Origin: Pseudoxanthomonas koreensis
GTDB lineage: Bacteria > Pseudomonadota > Gammaproteobacteria > Xanthomonadales > Xanthomonadaceae
Assembly: GCF_010093225.1 (NCBI RefSeq)
Contig: NZ_PDWM01000007.1
Coordinates: 1 to 64,000 of the forward strand
Reading direction: 5' to 3'
DNA: 64,000 nt
Part shown: positions 1 to 12,144 of the stretch, piece after piece
How positions within the stretch are numbered: position 1 is the stretch's first letter
Layout: every line of letters starts with the position of its first letter
The notes under the pieces: generated by a model
The model's input: the letters and a program-made list of their open reading frames with translations, nothing else
Databases searched by the model: none
What the model was told of the DNA's origin: nothing
Made by a program: the position numbers and the translations under genes

Positions 1-267
1 CGGTCTGGCCCGGGGCTGACCCACGAATACCTCCGGCGGACCCATTCCGCCGAATCCGGCCCGCGGCCGGGTAGACCAAAATGGGCGGCCCGCGCGACGT
101 CTCGCGCGCGGGTGAGACGATGCGGTGTCGCGCTGGCGTAGCGCGGCCGGCACGGCCGGGGGCCCGGGGGGGCGCGCCAGGGCCGGCGCCGGGGCGTCCT
201 GGCCGGAGCAGGCGGCCAGTGCCAGCAGCAGCGGCAGGGTCAGGCTGGCGAGGTGGCGCTTGGTCAT
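1..267 (-). pseudogene. Start of a lipoprotein gene, apparently disrupted (possible second DsbA-type lipoprotein)
   Basis: Read on the minus strand from the ATG at 267, the first 30 codons form a classic lipoprotein leader: basic MTKRH, a leucine-rich core and a LAAC lipobox. A ribosome site (GGAGAAC) lies just upstream. After about residue 30 the frame turns into arginine/proline-rich sequence that looks non-coding, following a run of seven G (plus strand) near 167-173; none of the three minus frames there resembles a known family. In related bacteria a second, lipoprotein-type DsbA often sits beside dsbA, so this may be a remnant of it, but that is inference. The frame stays open to the window edge, so an intact but unusual protein is not excluded. 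Confidence 0.35.
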
Positions 268-334
268 CGGTGTTCTCCTGCGGGAAGGATGGGACAGGGG
301 ACGTCAACGCCGGGTCGGCGCGCGGCCCGGTGGA

Positions 335-976
335 TCAGGGCCTGGCCTGGGCCTGGCGCTCGCGCGCCACCAGCCAGTCGGTGATGCGCAGCATCTCCGC
401 GAAGTCGTGGCCGAGCACGCGGTAGCGGCCGTCGACGATCAACGTCGGCGTCCCTTCCAGCCCCGACGCGCGGGCGAAGGCGGCGGCGCGGCGCATCTGC
501 TCTTCCACCTTCGGCTCGGCCATCGCGGCGCGGAAGCCGTCGGCGCTGGTGCCATGGCCGGCGTAGAAGGCAGCCAGTTCCTGCGCGCTGGGGTTGCGCG
601 GCAGCATGCCGGTCTCGTGCACCGCCTTGAACACCGCCTCGTGGGTGCGTGGCACCAGGCCCAGGTTGTAGGCGGCGAAGTAGGCGCGCGCCCAGCCGTT
701 CCAGGCGCCGCCGAACGCGGCCGGTATGGCGACGAAGTTCACGTCGTGCTTCTGCTGGGCCTTCCACGCCTGCAACTGCGGTTCCAGGTGCGCGCAGTGC
801 GGGCAGGAGTAGCCGAAGACCTCGGCGACCTCGATCGTGCCGGCCTTCGGCGCCCACGGCATGCCGCCCGGGATCTCCACGTAGTCGCGGCCGGACACCG
901 GGGCGTCGGCCGCCGCGGCCGTGCCGGGCAGCCAGGCCAGGGCGGCAAGCAGGAAACCGGTCAGCAGTGCCTTCAT
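335..976 (-). CDS. dsbA: Periplasmic thiol:disulfide oxidoreductase DsbA
   Basis: This 213-residue protein should introduce disulfide bonds into exported proteins in the periplasm, being re-oxidised by DsbB (family knowledge; no dsbB in the window). It has a signal peptide ending near AAAA at residues 20-23, the active-site motif C58-P-H-C61 in a thioredoxin fold, an inserted helical domain, and the cis-proline loop GTPT near residue 178. Length matches the family. It lies downstream of the cytochrome c4 gene on the same strand but a hairpin terminator separates them, so it is probably transcribed on its own. The identification is secure; whether it is the main DsbA or a paralogue is not decided by this sequence. 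Confidence 0.92.
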   Translation of the reverse strand: MKALLTGFLLAALAWLPGTAAAADAPVSGRDYVEIPGGMPWAPKAGTIEVAEVFGYSCPHCAHLEPQLQAWKAQQKHDVNFVAIPAAFGGAWNGWARAYFAAYNLGLVPRTHEAVFKAVHETGMLPRNPSAQELAAFYAGHGTSADGFRAAMAEPKVEEQMRRAAAFARASGLEGTPTLIVDGRYRVLGHDFAEMLRITDWLVARERQAQARP

Positions 977-1015
977 TCGATCGGGTCTCGCGGGTGGGCG
1001 CGGTGGCCGCCTGGG

Positions 1016-1045
1016 GAAAAAAGACGCCGGCCATGGGGCCGGCGC
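1016..1045 (-). terminator. Intrinsic terminator after the cytochrome c4 gene
   Basis: On the minus strand an 8-bp GC stem (CGCCGGCC pairing with GGCCGGCG, loop of four) is followed immediately by six T. It sits between the cytochrome c4 stop (1099) and the dsbA start (976), as expected for termination of the upstream gene. Confidence 0.8.
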
Positions 1046-1098
1046 AAGGTCTTTGAGAGAGGGACCGCGGTTCTTGGACCGCGCCGGCGCCGCGAAGT

Positions 1099-1959
1099 TC
1101 AGGAGCGCGGTTCGGCGGCGGTGGCCTCGACGTCGTCCGCGTGCGGGTGCAGGCCCTGCAGGTAGCTGGCCAGCGCGCCGATCTCCTGCTCGGTCAGGGA
1201 GTGGACGACCTTGGCCATGATGTTGAACTTGGCCGGGTCGCGTTCGCTGGTCACCCCGGCCTGGTACTCCTGCAGGCGGCGGGCGGTGTAGTCGGCCTGC
1301 TGGCCGGCCACGTGCGGATAGGCCGGGCCCGGGTTGCCGGCGCCGTCGGGGCCGTGGCAGGACATGCAGGCCGGGATGCCGCGGGCGGCGTCGCCGGCGC
1401 GGAACAGCTGCTGGCCGATCTCGTAGTACTTCAGGCCGGCGTAGGGGCCATCGGCCACCTCCGCGTCGTCGGCGACGCCGGCGCTGGACTTCTGCCCGGC
1501 GAAGAAGGCGCCCACGTCGCGCATGTCCTGCGGGCTGAGCGCCTGGGCGAACGGGGCCATCACCGCGGCCAGGCCGCTGTGGCGCTCGCCGCTGGCGAAC
1601 AGGGCCAGCTGCTGGGCGATGTAGCGCTCGCTCTGGCCGGCGATGCGCGGGTACATCGACATCCCCTCGGCGGGGTTGCCGTCCGGCCCGTGGCAGGCGG
1701 CGCAGGCGGCGGCCTTGGCTTCGCCGGCGGCGGCATCGCCCCAGTGGGTCTTGCCCAGGTCCACCTCGAGCGGGGCAGTCTGCACCGGCGCATTGTCCGG
1801 CACCGGGACCACCGTGGCCGGGGCCGCGGGGTCGGCCGTAGCCGCCGCGGCGGCCGTGGTGGCCGGCGCCGGCACCGACGCGGTCTGGGTGGCGTAGGCG
1901 GCGACGGCGGTGACCGCGAGGGCCAGTCCGGTGAGGGCGAAAACGCGAGCGTGGCGCAT
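1099..1959 (-). CDS. Di-haem cytochrome c4
   Basis: A 286-residue exported di-haem cytochrome c. Two haem-binding sites are visible, C86-AA-C89-H90 and C198-MS-C201-H202, in two similar domains, each followed by GPDG as in cytochrome c4. The N-terminus has a signal peptide and then an alanine/proline-rich stretch of about 40 residues before the first domain. Cytochrome c4 carries electrons in the periplasm towards terminal oxidases (family knowledge). The ATG at 1959 was chosen because GGAGC lies seven bases upstream and the signal peptide begins there; the longer open frame upstream has no leader-like sequence. It is divergent from engB, an arrangement common in xanthomonads. Confidence 0.9.
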   Translation of the reverse strand: MRHARVFALTGLALAVTAVAAYATQTASVPAPATTAAAAATADPAAPATVVPVPDNAPVQTAPLEVDLGKTHWGDAAAGEAKAAACAACHGPDGNPAEGMSMYPRIAGQSERYIAQQLALFASGERHSGLAAVMAPFAQALSPQDMRDVGAFFAGQKSSAGVADDAEVADGPYAGLKYYEIGQQLFRAGDAARGIPACMSCHGPDGAGNPGPAYPHVAGQQADYTARRLQEYQAGVTSERDPAKFNIMAKVVHSLTEQEIGALASYLQGLHPHADDVEATAAEPRS

Positions 1960-2118
1960 GCTAAAGCTCCGGGAACCCGATCGGCGCGGTCGCCGCAATG
2001 GGTGTGGCGACCGCGAAACGTCCGGATTATCCCTGTGGCGGGGCGCGACGGTCAACGAAACCGCCGCCCGGCCCGGCCCGCTGGCCAGTCTGCCCGCGGC
2101 TCGTGCGATCCTGTACCC

Positions 2119-2721
2119 ATGTCCAATCCACTCGAGAAGGCCCGTTACCTGGCCTCGGCGCACATTCCCCGGCAGCTGCCGCCCGACGGTGGCTTCGAGG
2201 TCGCCTTCGCCGGCCGCTCCAACGCCGGCAAGTCCAGCGCGCTCAATGCGCTGACCCGGCAGAACGCCCTGGCGCGGGTGTCCAAGACCCCGGGCCGCAC
2301 CCAGCAGCTGGTCTATTTCGAAGTCGCCCCCGACCGCTACCTGGTCGACCTGCCCGGCTACGGCTACGCCAAGGTGCCGCTGGAAATGAAGGCGCACTGG
2401 GAGAAATTCCTCGACGGCTGGTTCCGGACCCGCGAGGCCCTGCGCGGGCTGGTCGTGGTAATGGACATCCGCCATCCGCTCAAGGACTACGACCGGCAGA
2501 TGATCGGCTATGCGGTGGCCCGCGGCCTGCCTGCGCATGCGCTGCTGACCAAGGCCGACAAGCTCGGTCGCGGCCAGCAGGCGCAGGCGGTGCAGGCGGT
2601 GCGCAAGGAACTGGTCGCGGCCGGCGCCGGGGCCGTCGGGGTGCAGGCCTTCTCCAGCGAGAGCAAGCAGGGCGTGGACGAGGCCCGCGCGGTGGTCAGC
2701 GGCTGGCTCGACCTCCTGTAG
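2119..2721 (+). CDS. engB: Ribosome biogenesis GTP-binding protein EngB (YihA/YsxC)
   Basis: A 200-residue TrmE-Era-EngA-EngB-type GTPase needed for assembly of the large ribosomal subunit (family knowledge). GTPase motifs appear in order: G1 GRSNAGKSS at residues 32-40, G2 with the conserved TPGRTQ, G3 DLPGYG at 77-82, and G4 TKADK at about 147. Length is normal. Start at 2119 gives the usual N-terminus, with the GTPase core about 25 residues in. The stop codon TAG lies inside an intergenic TGTAGGAGC repeat, so the repeat inserted at or supplied the very end of the gene. Confidence 0.94.
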   Translation: MSNPLEKARYLASAHIPRQLPPDGGFEVAFAGRSNAGKSSALNALTRQNALARVSKTPGRTQQLVYFEVAPDRYLVDLPGYGYAKVPLEMKAHWEKFLDGWFRTREALRGLVVVMDIRHPLKDYDRQMIGYAVARGLPAHALLTKADKLGRGQQAQAVQAVRKELVAAGAGAVGVQAFSSESKQGVDEARAVVSGWLDLL

Positions 2722-2748
2722 GAGCTCCCTTCAGGGGCGACCCGACGA
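2717..2748. repeat. Single unpaired arm of the TGTAGGAGC repeat family
   Basis: The segment from TGTAGGAGCTCCCTTC to the GGGGCGACCCG end resembles one arm of the four long inverted repeats in this window, but no clear matching arm follows. It overlaps the engB stop codon. It may be a decayed or half element. Confidence 0.6.
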
Positions 2749-2857
2749 CGTTCGAAGGTGCCGCGTTCGACGGTGAATCTCCGGAGCGGTCGCGCCCAGC
2801 GCGGCTACGACCAGCGCCCCCGGTTCGCCGCGCGCCATACGCGCCGGGACGGCAGGC

Positions 2858-2863
2858 TATAGT
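2858..2863 (+). promoter_or_regulatory. Probable -10 box for gshA
   Basis: TATAGT lies 51 bases upstream of the TTG start of gshA. The -35 region is poor, which is common in these genomes. Assigned by resemblance only. Confidence 0.4.
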
Positions 2864-2914
2864 GCGCGCTCCGCCGGTGCCCCCCACCTGCCGGCGTCGC
2901 ACCCTGAGCCGCCC

Positions 2915-4306
2915 TTGTCGAGCCCCAGCCACGTCACCGATACCCCGATCACCCAGCGCTCGCAGCTGGTCGAATACATCGCGTCGGGCGAGAAGCCGGA
3001 GCGCGACTGGCGCATCGGCACCGAGCACGAGAAGTTCGGTTTCCGCCTCGACGACCTGCGGCCACCCACCTTCGATGGCGCGCGCGGCATCGAGGCCCTG
3101 CTCGAAGGCCTGGTCCGCTTCGGCTGGACGCCGGTGCAGGAAAGCGTGGACGGCAACCCGCCGCGCACCATCGCCCTGACCCGCGACGGCGCCTCGGTCA
3201 CCCTGGAGCCGGCCGGCCAGCTGGAACTGTCCGGCGCGCCGCTGGAGAGCATCCACCAGACCTGCGTGGAGGTGGGCACCCACCTCAACGAGGTGCGCCA
3301 GGTGTCCGACGAGCTGCAGCTGGGCTTCCTCGGCATGGGCTTCCAGCCGAAGTGGTCGCGCGCGGACATGCCGTGGATGCCCAAGGGCCGCTACCGGATC
3401 ATGCGCGACTACATGCCGAAGGTCGGCTCGCTCGGCCTGGACATGATGACCCGCACCTGCACGGTGCAGGTCAACCTGGACTACGCCTCCGAAGCGGACA
3501 TGGCGAAGAAGTTCCGGGTGTCGCTGGCGCTGCAGCCGGTGGCCACCGCGCTGTTCGCCGACTCGCCGTTCACCGAAGGCCGGCCCAACGGCTACCTCAG
3601 CTACCGCTCGCACATCTGGACCGACACCGATCCGGACCGCACCGGCATGCTCGACTTCGTGTTCGAGGACGGCTTCGGCTACGAGCGCTACGTCGACTAC
3701 CTGCTCGACGTGCCGATGTATTTCTCGTATCGCGACGGGGTGTACGTGGATGCCTCCGGCAAGTCGTTCCGCAGGTTCCTGAAGGGCGAACTGGACGTGC
3801 TGCCCGGCGCGCTGCCGACCCTGCGCGACTGGTCCGACCACATGACTACCGCCTTCCCGGAAGTGCGGCTGAAGAAGTTCCTGGAGATGCGCGGCGCCGA
3901 CGGCGGGCCGTGGGCGCGGCTGTGCGCGCTGCCGGCGTTCTGGGTCGGCCTGCTCTACGACGACGCGGCGCTGGACGCGGCCTGGGACCTGGTGAAGGAC
4001 TTCAGCGCCGCAGAGCGCCACGCGCTGCGCGACGGCGTGCCGAAGCATGCGCTGAAGCTGCCGGCGCGCGTCGGCAATGTGCGCGCGCCCGTGCGCGACC
4101 TGGCGGTGGAGGCGCTGAAGATCCCCGCCGCCGGCCTGCGCCGGCGCGCCCGCCTCAACCAGGACGGCATCGACGAATCGCGCTTCCTGGAAACCCTGGT
4201 CGAAATCGCCGAAAGTGGGCAGACCGCCGCCGAGCGCAAGCTCGAGCTGTTCCACGGCGAGTGGAACGGCAGCGTCGACCCGGTTTTCCGCGCATTCGCC
4301 TATTGA
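2915..4306 (+). CDS. gshA: Glutamate-cysteine ligase (GshA, plant/proteobacterial type)
   Basis: First enzyme of glutathione synthesis: joins L-glutamate and L-cysteine through the gamma carboxyl group using ATP, in the cytoplasm. The 463-residue protein resembles the plant-type family, with [10 protein letters not shown] near residues 33-42 (nucleotide and metal binding), [10 protein letters not shown] near 100, a central [11 protein letters not shown] and [14 protein letters not shown], and [10 protein letters not shown]. The usual start is TTG at 2915; no ATG gives the conserved N-terminus. It is followed directly by a remnant of frmR and by frmA/fghA, which use glutathione to remove formaldehyde, so the cluster makes metabolic sense. 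Confidence 0.92.
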   Translation: MSSPSHVTDTPITQRSQLVEYIASGEKPERDWRIGTEHEKFGFRLDDLRPPTFDGARGIEALLEGLVRFGWTPVQESVDGNPPRTIALTRDGASVTLEPAGQLELSGAPLESIHQTCVEVGTHLNEVRQVSDELQLGFLGMGFQPKWSRADMPWMPKGRYRIMRDYMPKVGSLGLDMMTRTCTVQVNLDYASEADMAKKFRVSLALQPVATALFADSPFTEGRPNGYLSYRSHIWTDTDPDRTGMLDFVFEDGFGYERYVDYLLDVPMYFSYRDGVYVDASGKSFRRFLKGELDVLPGALPTLRDWSDHMTTAFPEVRLKKFLEMRGADGGPWARLCALPAFWVGLLYDDAALDAAWDLVKDFSAAERHALRDGVPKHALKLPARVGNVRAPVRDLAVEALKIPAAGLRRRARLNQDGIDESRFLETLVEIAESGQTAAERKLELFHGEWNGSVDPVFRAFAY

Positions 4307-4315
4307 GGCGCGCCG

Positions 4316-5618
<1,303 letters not shown>

Positions 5619-5628
5619 GGCCGTCGCC

Positions 5629-6519
5629 ATGGAACGCATCGAACACCGCGCCTGCTTCGGCGGCTGGCAGGATGTGTACCGGCACGAGTCGAAGGTGCTC
5701 GGCTGCACGATGACATTCGCCGTGTACCTGCCGCCGCAGGCGGTGCCGGGCGCGAAGCTGCCGGTGCTGTACTGGCTTTCGGGCCTGACCTGCACCGAGC
5801 AGAACTTCATCACCAAGGCCGGCGCGCAGCGCTATGCGGCCGAGCATGGCGTGGTCATCGTCGCCCCGGACACCAGCCCGCGCGGCGACGGCGTGGCCGA
5901 TGCCGAGGGCTACGACCTGGGCAAGGGCGCCGGCTTCTACGTCAACGCCACGCAGGCGCCGTGGGCGGTGCACTACCGCATGTACGACTACGTAGTGGAC
6001 GAACTGCCCGCGCTGGTGGAGGCGAACTTCCCGGTGGGCGACGCGCGCGCGGTCAGCGGCCATTCGATGGGTGGCCACGGCGCGCTGGTGGTGGCGCTGC
6101 GCAACCCGGGGCGCTATCGCAGCGTCTCGGCGTTCTCGCCGATTGTTGCCCCGTCGAAGGTGCCGTGGGGCGAGAAGGCGTTCGGCGCCTACCTGGGCGA
6201 GGATCGCGAGGCGTGGAAGGCGTACGACGCCACCGAACTGGTGAAGGCCGCGCCGGAGAAGCTGCCGCTGCTGATCGACCAGGGGGGCGACGACGAATTC
6301 CTCGACGACCAGCTGCGCCCGCAACTGCTGCAGGCCGCCGCGGTCGCCGCCGGCCACCCGCTGCAGCTGCGCATGCGCCCCGGCCACGACCACAGCTACT
6401 ACTTCATCGCCAGCTTCATCGGCGAGCACATCGCCCACCACGCCGCCGCGCTGCATGGCGAGGCCAGGGAGCATGCCGGCCTAGCCCCGCACCATCACCA
6501 CGACGGCTGCGGCCACTGA
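5629..6519 (+). CDS. fghA: S-formylglutathione hydrolase
   Basis: Hydrolyses S-formylglutathione to formate and glutathione, completing formaldehyde removal begun by frmA. The 296-residue alpha/beta hydrolase (esterase D family) has the oxyanion and entry motif [12 protein letters not shown], the nucleophile elbow [10 protein letters not shown] near residues 144-153, the acid in [12 protein letters not shown] and the catalytic histidine in GHDHSYYF. The C-terminus adds an unusual histidine-rich tail ([11 protein letters not shown]), which might bind metal; that is inference. It is co-transcribed with frmA and followed by a long inverted repeat. Confidence 0.94.
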   Translation: MERIEHRACFGGWQDVYRHESKVLGCTMTFAVYLPPQAVPGAKLPVLYWLSGLTCTEQNFITKAGAQRYAAEHGVVIVAPDTSPRGDGVADAEGYDLGKGAGFYVNATQAPWAVHYRMYDYVVDELPALVEANFPVGDARAVSGHSMGGHGALVVALRNPGRYRSVSAFSPIVAPSKVPWGEKAFGAYLGEDREAWKAYDATELVKAAPEKLPLLIDQGGDDEFLDDQLRPQLLQAAAVAAGHPLQLRMRPGHDHSYYFIASFIGEHIAHHAAALHGEAREHAGLAPHHHHDGCGH

Positions 6520-6533
6520 CAAGCCCCGCTTTG

Positions 6534-6629
6534 TGTAGGAGCTGACTTCAGTCGGCGACAACGCCCCTGGCACAGGCGACGCCGCCATGATTCCAGCGCC
6601 CGCGTCGCCGACTGAAGTCAGCTCCTACA
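6534..6629. repeat. Long inverted repeat, 26-bp perfect arms
   Basis: Arms 6534-6559 and 6604-6629 are perfect reverse complements starting TGTAGGAGCTGACTTCAG and are separated by 44 bases. This is one of four such elements in the window; this copy is a GACTTCAGTCGGCGAC variant. It lies between convergent genes, where a folded transcript could end transcription from both sides. Confidence 0.9.
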
Positions 6630-6658
6630 GGAAGGCGGGCCGCCAGCCGCCGGCAGTC

Positions 6659-7003
6659 TCAGCCATGGCTGACGTTGCGCATCTCCCAGCGGTTGCCGGC
6701 CAGCCAGCGCAGCCGCTGCTGCAGGATGTCGCCAGGGATCGCGGTCACCGCGACCAGGTCGATCGACAGGTCGCGCTGTTCGCCGCTGACGCGGGCGCCG
6801 GGATCGGTAGCGCCCAGCGCCGGATCGACTTCGTCCGGCTCGTCCTGCATCGCCCGCCAACGCTCGAACAGCGCCGGCGTGCGCAACGCGTCCTGCAACT
6901 GCTCGGCGAAGGCCTCGGCGCCGTGCGCGCTGAATGACAGCGACGGCTCGCTGCCGCGTGCCTGCGCCGGATCGGGCAGGCGGATCTGGTAACGGACGGG
7001 CAT
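6659..7003 (-). CDS. Conserved hypothetical protein
   Basis: A 114-residue acidic soluble protein with no signal peptide or membrane segment. The N-terminus (MPVRYQIRLPDPAQARG) looks like a beta strand, followed by an alpha-helical middle (AEAFAEQLQDAL) and a C-terminal VTAIPGDILQQRLRWLAGNRW. I do not recognise the family. Coding is supported by clean GC-rich codon use, an ATG with reasonable spacing, and its position between DegV and the repeat on the same strand. Confidence 0.65.
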   Translation of the reverse strand: MPVRYQIRLPDPAQARGSEPSLSFSAHGAEAFAEQLQDALRTPALFERWRAMQDEPDEVDPALGATDPGARVSGEQRDLSIDLVAVTAIPGDILQQRLRWLAGNRWEMRNVSHG

Positions 7004-7070
7004 GGCACGACTCCGCGGTGACGAGGCCCCAATCTAGCAGCCCGCGTGCGAAGCCGGCGTGGCCGTCCGG

Positions 7071-8012
7071 TCAGGCGAACTTGTGCGGCCCCGCGGCGAA
7101 GCCCACCACCACCGCGCCCTTGCCGACGTTGACCATGCCGGTCAGGCTCATCACGCTCTCCAGCAGCTCCACGCTGTTGTCGGCGCAGACCTCGCGCAGG
7201 CGTGCGTAGCCTGGCAGCGCGCGCAGCTCCGCCAGTTCGCCGCCATAGCTCACGCACAGCGTCGGCGTCATCAGCCCGGCGCGGATGCGCTCGATGGTGA
7301 AGTCGAACAGCTTCTGCACCGCGGCGTCGAAGCCCTTGATCTTGCCCACCGGCGCGGTCTCGCCGCGGTTGCAGTGCAGGATCGGCTTGATGTCCAGCGC
7401 GGTGCCCAGCGCGGCGCTGAACAGGCTCACGCTGCGGTCGCCCTTGGTCCGGGCGCGGTTGCGCAGGTAGTACAGGTCCGGCGGCACCATGTAGCCGTGG
7501 GTGTTGAGCGCCAGTTCCTCCAGGCGTTCGCGGATCTTCTGCACGCCGTCGCCGGCATCGCGCATGCGCACCGCTTCGACGACTCCTATGCCTTGGGCGG
7601 CGAACAGGTTCTGGCTGTCGATCACCCGCAGCGCGAACGGCGAATTGTGCCCGGCCGCCTGCCGCACCGGCTTGTAGTCGTTGAGGATGGCGAAGCTGGC
7701 CTGCACCGCGTGCTCGTGGATCGGGCTGCGGTTCTTCGTCACGGTCAGGCAGAACACGTGGTCGTAGTCGACCACGAGCTTGCCGAGGAAAAGGTCGCGG
7801 ATCTGTTCGACCGAATAGGGAAGGGTCTCGGCCTCGTGGCCGCGCTCGGCCACGTGCGCGTGCAGGAAGCTGAGGGTGGCTTCCTCGTCGCGGTGGTCGG
7901 CCAGGACCGCGTCGCCGATGCGCACGGTGATCGGCAGCAGGATGACGTTGTTGCGTTCGATGTACTCGGAGGGCAGGTCGCAGGTCGAGTCGACCACGAT
8001 TCCGATGCGCAT
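7071..8012 (-). CDS. DegV family fatty-acid-binding protein
   Basis: A 313-residue DegV-fold protein. The family binds a fatty acid between two domains, and some members (FakB) present it to a fatty acid kinase; no kinase partner is visible here. Family features are the N-terminal IVVDSTCDLP, VFCLTVTKNRSPIHEHA where the family has its TSSK/TISS-type loop, VIDSQNLFAAQG (the DS(x)N/G loop) and GMVNVGKGAVVVGF at the end. In the second loop it has NRSP rather than the usual SGT sequence, as in the proteobacterial branch. It is transcribed alone, convergent with fghA. Confidence 0.82.
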   Translation of the reverse strand: MRIGIVVDSTCDLPSEYIERNNVILLPITVRIGDAVLADHRDEEATLSFLHAHVAERGHEAETLPYSVEQIRDLFLGKLVVDYDHVFCLTVTKNRSPIHEHAVQASFAILNDYKPVRQAAGHNSPFALRVIDSQNLFAAQGIGVVEAVRMRDAGDGVQKIRERLEELALNTHGYMVPPDLYYLRNRARTKGDRSVSLFSAALGTALDIKPILHCNRGETAPVGKIKGFDAAVQKLFDFTIERIRAGLMTPTLCVSYGGELAELRALPGYARLREVCADNSVELLESVMSLTGMVNVGKGAVVVGFAAGPHKFA

Positions 8013-8093
8013 GGGGACCTCGGCGTAGGGACGTGCACGTAGATGCGTGAACCCTATCGCAAAAACGCCGCGCCTGGCGACTGCCGGTAAGCC

Positions 8094-8723
8094 TCAGCGG
8101 GCGCGTTCGACGCCCACCGGAAGCACGGCCACGCCGGCCAGCGGGCCTTCGCGCAGCAGGCCGGGATCGTCCAGCACCGCCAGCATCAGCTCGTGGCTGT
8201 CGTTGCCCCAGAACAGGTCCTCGCCGATGGCCAGGGTCGGCACCCCGAACACGCCGGCGGCCAGGGCCGCGTCGGTGTTGGCGCGCAGGGCGTCCTTCAC
8301 CGCCGGGTCGGCGATCGCGCCCGCGACGTCGGCGATCCCCAGCGCGGCGCCCTCGCCGGCCAGCGCCGCGGCGCTGTCGGGCAGGCGGCCCTCGCGCCAG
8401 ATCGCGTCGAAGAGGGTGCCGATCGCCGCCGGGGTGGCGCCGGCGGCCACGCACAGCCGCAGCGCGGGCAGCGGGTTGAACGGGTGCTGTGGCGGGAACG
8501 CGATCGCGGTGCCGTCGCGACGCGCCTGCCACACCGCCTGGCGGTAGATGAACTCGCGCTTGCGCGGGATCTCGGCCGGGCCGCGGATCTGCAGCGCGGC
8601 GAGCACCGCGCCGAACACGATCGGTACCGGCTCGACCCGGCCGGCCTCGGCCAGCGGGCGGATCTTCTGCCAGTGCAGGTAGGAGAACGGCGAGATGAAA
8701 TCGAAGTACCAGCGTGCCTGCAT
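8094..8723 (-). CDS. DsbA-family protein similar to 2-hydroxychromene-2-carboxylate isomerase
   Basis: A 209-residue thioredoxin-fold protein of the kappa-GST/HCCA isomerase type. The N-terminus YFDFISPFSYLHW has serine (SPFS) where DsbA has the CxxC pair, so it cannot do disulfide exchange. GVFGVPTLAIGEDLFWGNDSHELM is the family C-terminal signature. Members isomerise hydroxychromene carboxylates with glutathione in aromatic degradation, but many chromosomal copies have no known substrate and no such pathway is nearby. Start 8723 puts the first strand at the N-terminus. It lies 14 bases downstream of the DUF1761 gene and is probably co-transcribed with it. Confidence 0.82.
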   Translation of the reverse strand: MQARWYFDFISPFSYLHWQKIRPLAEAGRVEPVPIVFGAVLAALQIRGPAEIPRKREFIYRQAVWQARRDGTAIAFPPQHPFNPLPALRLCVAAGATPAAIGTLFDAIWREGRLPDSAAALAGEGAALGIADVAGAIADPAVKDALRANTDAALAAGVFGVPTLAIGEDLFWGNDSHELMLAVLDDPGLLREGPLAGVAVLPVGVERAR

Positions 8724-8737
8724 GTCCGCTCCCGCGT

Positions 8738-9130
8738 TCAGTGCCACAGCCCCAGCACCAGCCCGTACAGCGCGAACTGGACCACGTGGTAGCCGCCGTC
8801 GATCAGCCACATCTTCAGCGAGCGGCCGGCGAACAGGTAGTTGATGCCGAAGCTGGCCGCGACCCAGCACAGCCCGGTGACCGCGCCGGCACCGACCGCA
8901 TGGCCGACCGCCGGGGCCGGACCCAGGAACCAGGCGAACGCCGCGGCGGCGACCAGGCTCGCCACGAACGCGCCGCCGAACACCAGCGCCGGATGCCCGC
9001 CGGGCGCGTCCGGATCCAGGCCGGCCTCGCGGCACCAGGCCTTGCGGAACAGCGGCCCGTACCAGATGCCGCCGAGCAGGAACGCCGACAGCGCCGCGGC
9101 CAGTACCGCCCACAGGTTCAGGTCAGCCAT
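8738..9130 (-). CDS. DUF1761 family integral membrane protein
   Basis: A 130-residue membrane protein with four predicted hydrophobic segments: LWAVLAAALSAFLLGGIWY, LVFGGAFVASLVAAAAFAWFLG, AVGAGAVTGLCWVAASFGINYLFA, and HVVQFALYGLVLGLW. The GGIWYGPLF near residues 20-28 and the final D/GGYH region resemble DUF1761 proteins, whose function is unknown. It overlaps no neighbour, and sits between the amidohydrolase pair and the HCCA-like isomerase on the same strand. Confidence 0.75.
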   Translation of the reverse strand: MADLNLWAVLAAALSAFLLGGIWYGPLFRKAWCREAGLDPDAPGGHPALVFGGAFVASLVAAAAFAWFLGPAPAVGHAVGAGAVTGLCWVAASFGINYLFAGRSLKMWLIDGGYHVVQFALYGLVLGLWH

Positions 9131-9146
9131 GTCTTGTCCCTCCGCT

Positions 9147-10462
9147 TTACGGGCGCGAGTACGCCGGCGGCAGCCCGCTTTCGCCGGTGCCGTGCAGGTA
9201 GCGGTCGCGCAGTTCGGTCTGGCGCGAGCGCATCGGCATGGCGCGGCCGCCGAGCCAGACCTGCCGTGCGGTGTTGATCACGTCCAGCGGATCGCCGCTC
9301 CACAGCACCAGGTCGGCGGACCGGCCCAGCGCGATCGTGCCGACGCGGTCGCCCACGCCCAGCGCCTGCGCCGGTACCCGGGTCAGCCCGGCCAGGCCCG
9401 CTTCCCAAGGCAGGCCGTTGGCCACGGCGTTGCCGGCCAGCTGCCGCACCTTGCGTGCGTTGTGCGAGGCATCGCCGGACTGGGTGAAGCTGACCTCCAC
9501 GCCGGCGGCCTGCAGCAGCGCCGCGTTGCGCAGGGTCGCGCCGATCTGGTCGAAGTTGCCCGGCAGGTCGGCCAGCGCATCGACGAACACCGGCACCTGC
9601 GCCTGCGCCAGTTGCGACGCCAGCTGCCAGGCTTCGGCACCGCCGGCGATGGCGATGCGCACGCGCTCGCGCCCGGCCCAGCGCAGCAGCTGGCGGATGT
9701 CGGCGGCGCGGTCGACCTTGACCACGATCCGGCCCTGGCCACCGAGGAAACGCGCCAGCACCGCGCGACCGGCCGGCGTGAGCAGCGCGTGCGGCGAATC
9801 GGCCGCGACCCGGCCGCGCGCCTCGGCGACCATCTGGTCCAGCAGCATCCACTGCGCCGCGCGCGACTTGCCGCTCATCTCCGCCGCCTCGGCGCCGAGG
9901 CGGACGAACAGCACGCGCGGGCCGACCGGATCGGCGCTGCCGTCCAGCCGCACCACGCCGCCCTGGCCGCCGACGATGGCGGCGCCATTGCCCGCCGCCA
10001 GCAGGGTGAAGCCGATGCCTTCCACCCGCGCCACCGGCACCAGCACCGAGGCCGGGTTGTAGGCCAGGGTCACGTCGAATTCCGGGCGCACCGGCTGCTC
10101 TTTCAGGGTCAGCTGGCTGTCGACGGTGGGCGCCTCGGCGGAGACCTCTTCCAGGCCGATCTCGCTGATGCCGCCGAACAACGCCGGGGTCAGCGGCTGC
10201 CCGTTCGCCTCCACCACCGGCACCCCGGCCGGCGCGGACAGGCCGGTGCCCACGGCGCGGATGGTGCCGCCCTGGACCAGCACATCGGCGCCGTGCAGGG
10301 TGCCCTGCGCGCCGGCAGTGTGGACGGTGGCGTTGCGTACCAGCAGGTCCTGCGCGGCCGCGTTCGCGGCCGCGAACAGGCCGACCGAGAGCACGCCGGC
10401 GGCGAACAGGCCGGCGCGGACTCCGCGGACCATGCGGCCCGGCTTGATCGAAGCGGAACGGC

Positions 10463-10466
<4 letters not shown>
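9147..10466 (-). CDS. Secreted amidohydrolase-like protein lacking metal ligands
   Basis: A 439-residue exported protein related to imidazolonepropionase-type amidohydrolases. It retains the N-terminal beta-sandwich (LLVRNATVHT, ADVLVQGGTIRAVG) and the C-terminal ADLVLWSGDPLDV signature. Where the active family has an HxH metal site after the TPG.ID strand it reads TPALFGGISEIGL, and the final aspartate region reads FTQSGDASHNARK. It therefore probably cannot bind the usual zinc. The start is GTG at 10466, because GTGA overlaps the stop of the upstream amidohydrolase, giving tight translational coupling; an ATG eleven codons later would also leave a signal peptide. It may act as a partner subunit of its neighbour (inference). 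Confidence 0.8.
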
Positions 10467-11905
<1,439 letters not shown>

Positions 11906-12144
11906 GGGGTTTCCCCGGATGGAACGCCGGGCGAACCTAAACGGATGGAGGCGGGGGCGCAATGTGCCGGCGGTCGGGTCGGCTGCGGTCGCGGTCACGG
12001 ATCGGGGGCGGTGCGTGCGGCCAGGAGCGGTTTCCGTGGCGTCGCCGCCGCGCCGGGGGTCATCGCCCGAGGGCGCGGCGCCCGGTTTACGCATGCGCAA
12101 CGGCACATGCGGCATCCTCGCCCGACTGCGGAGCGGAGAACGAC

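Noticed and set aside
125-1165. Long plus-strand frame opposite dsbA
   Set aside because: Antisense to a certain dsbA gene, arginine- and alanine-rich, and without any domain; typical of high-GC shadow frames.
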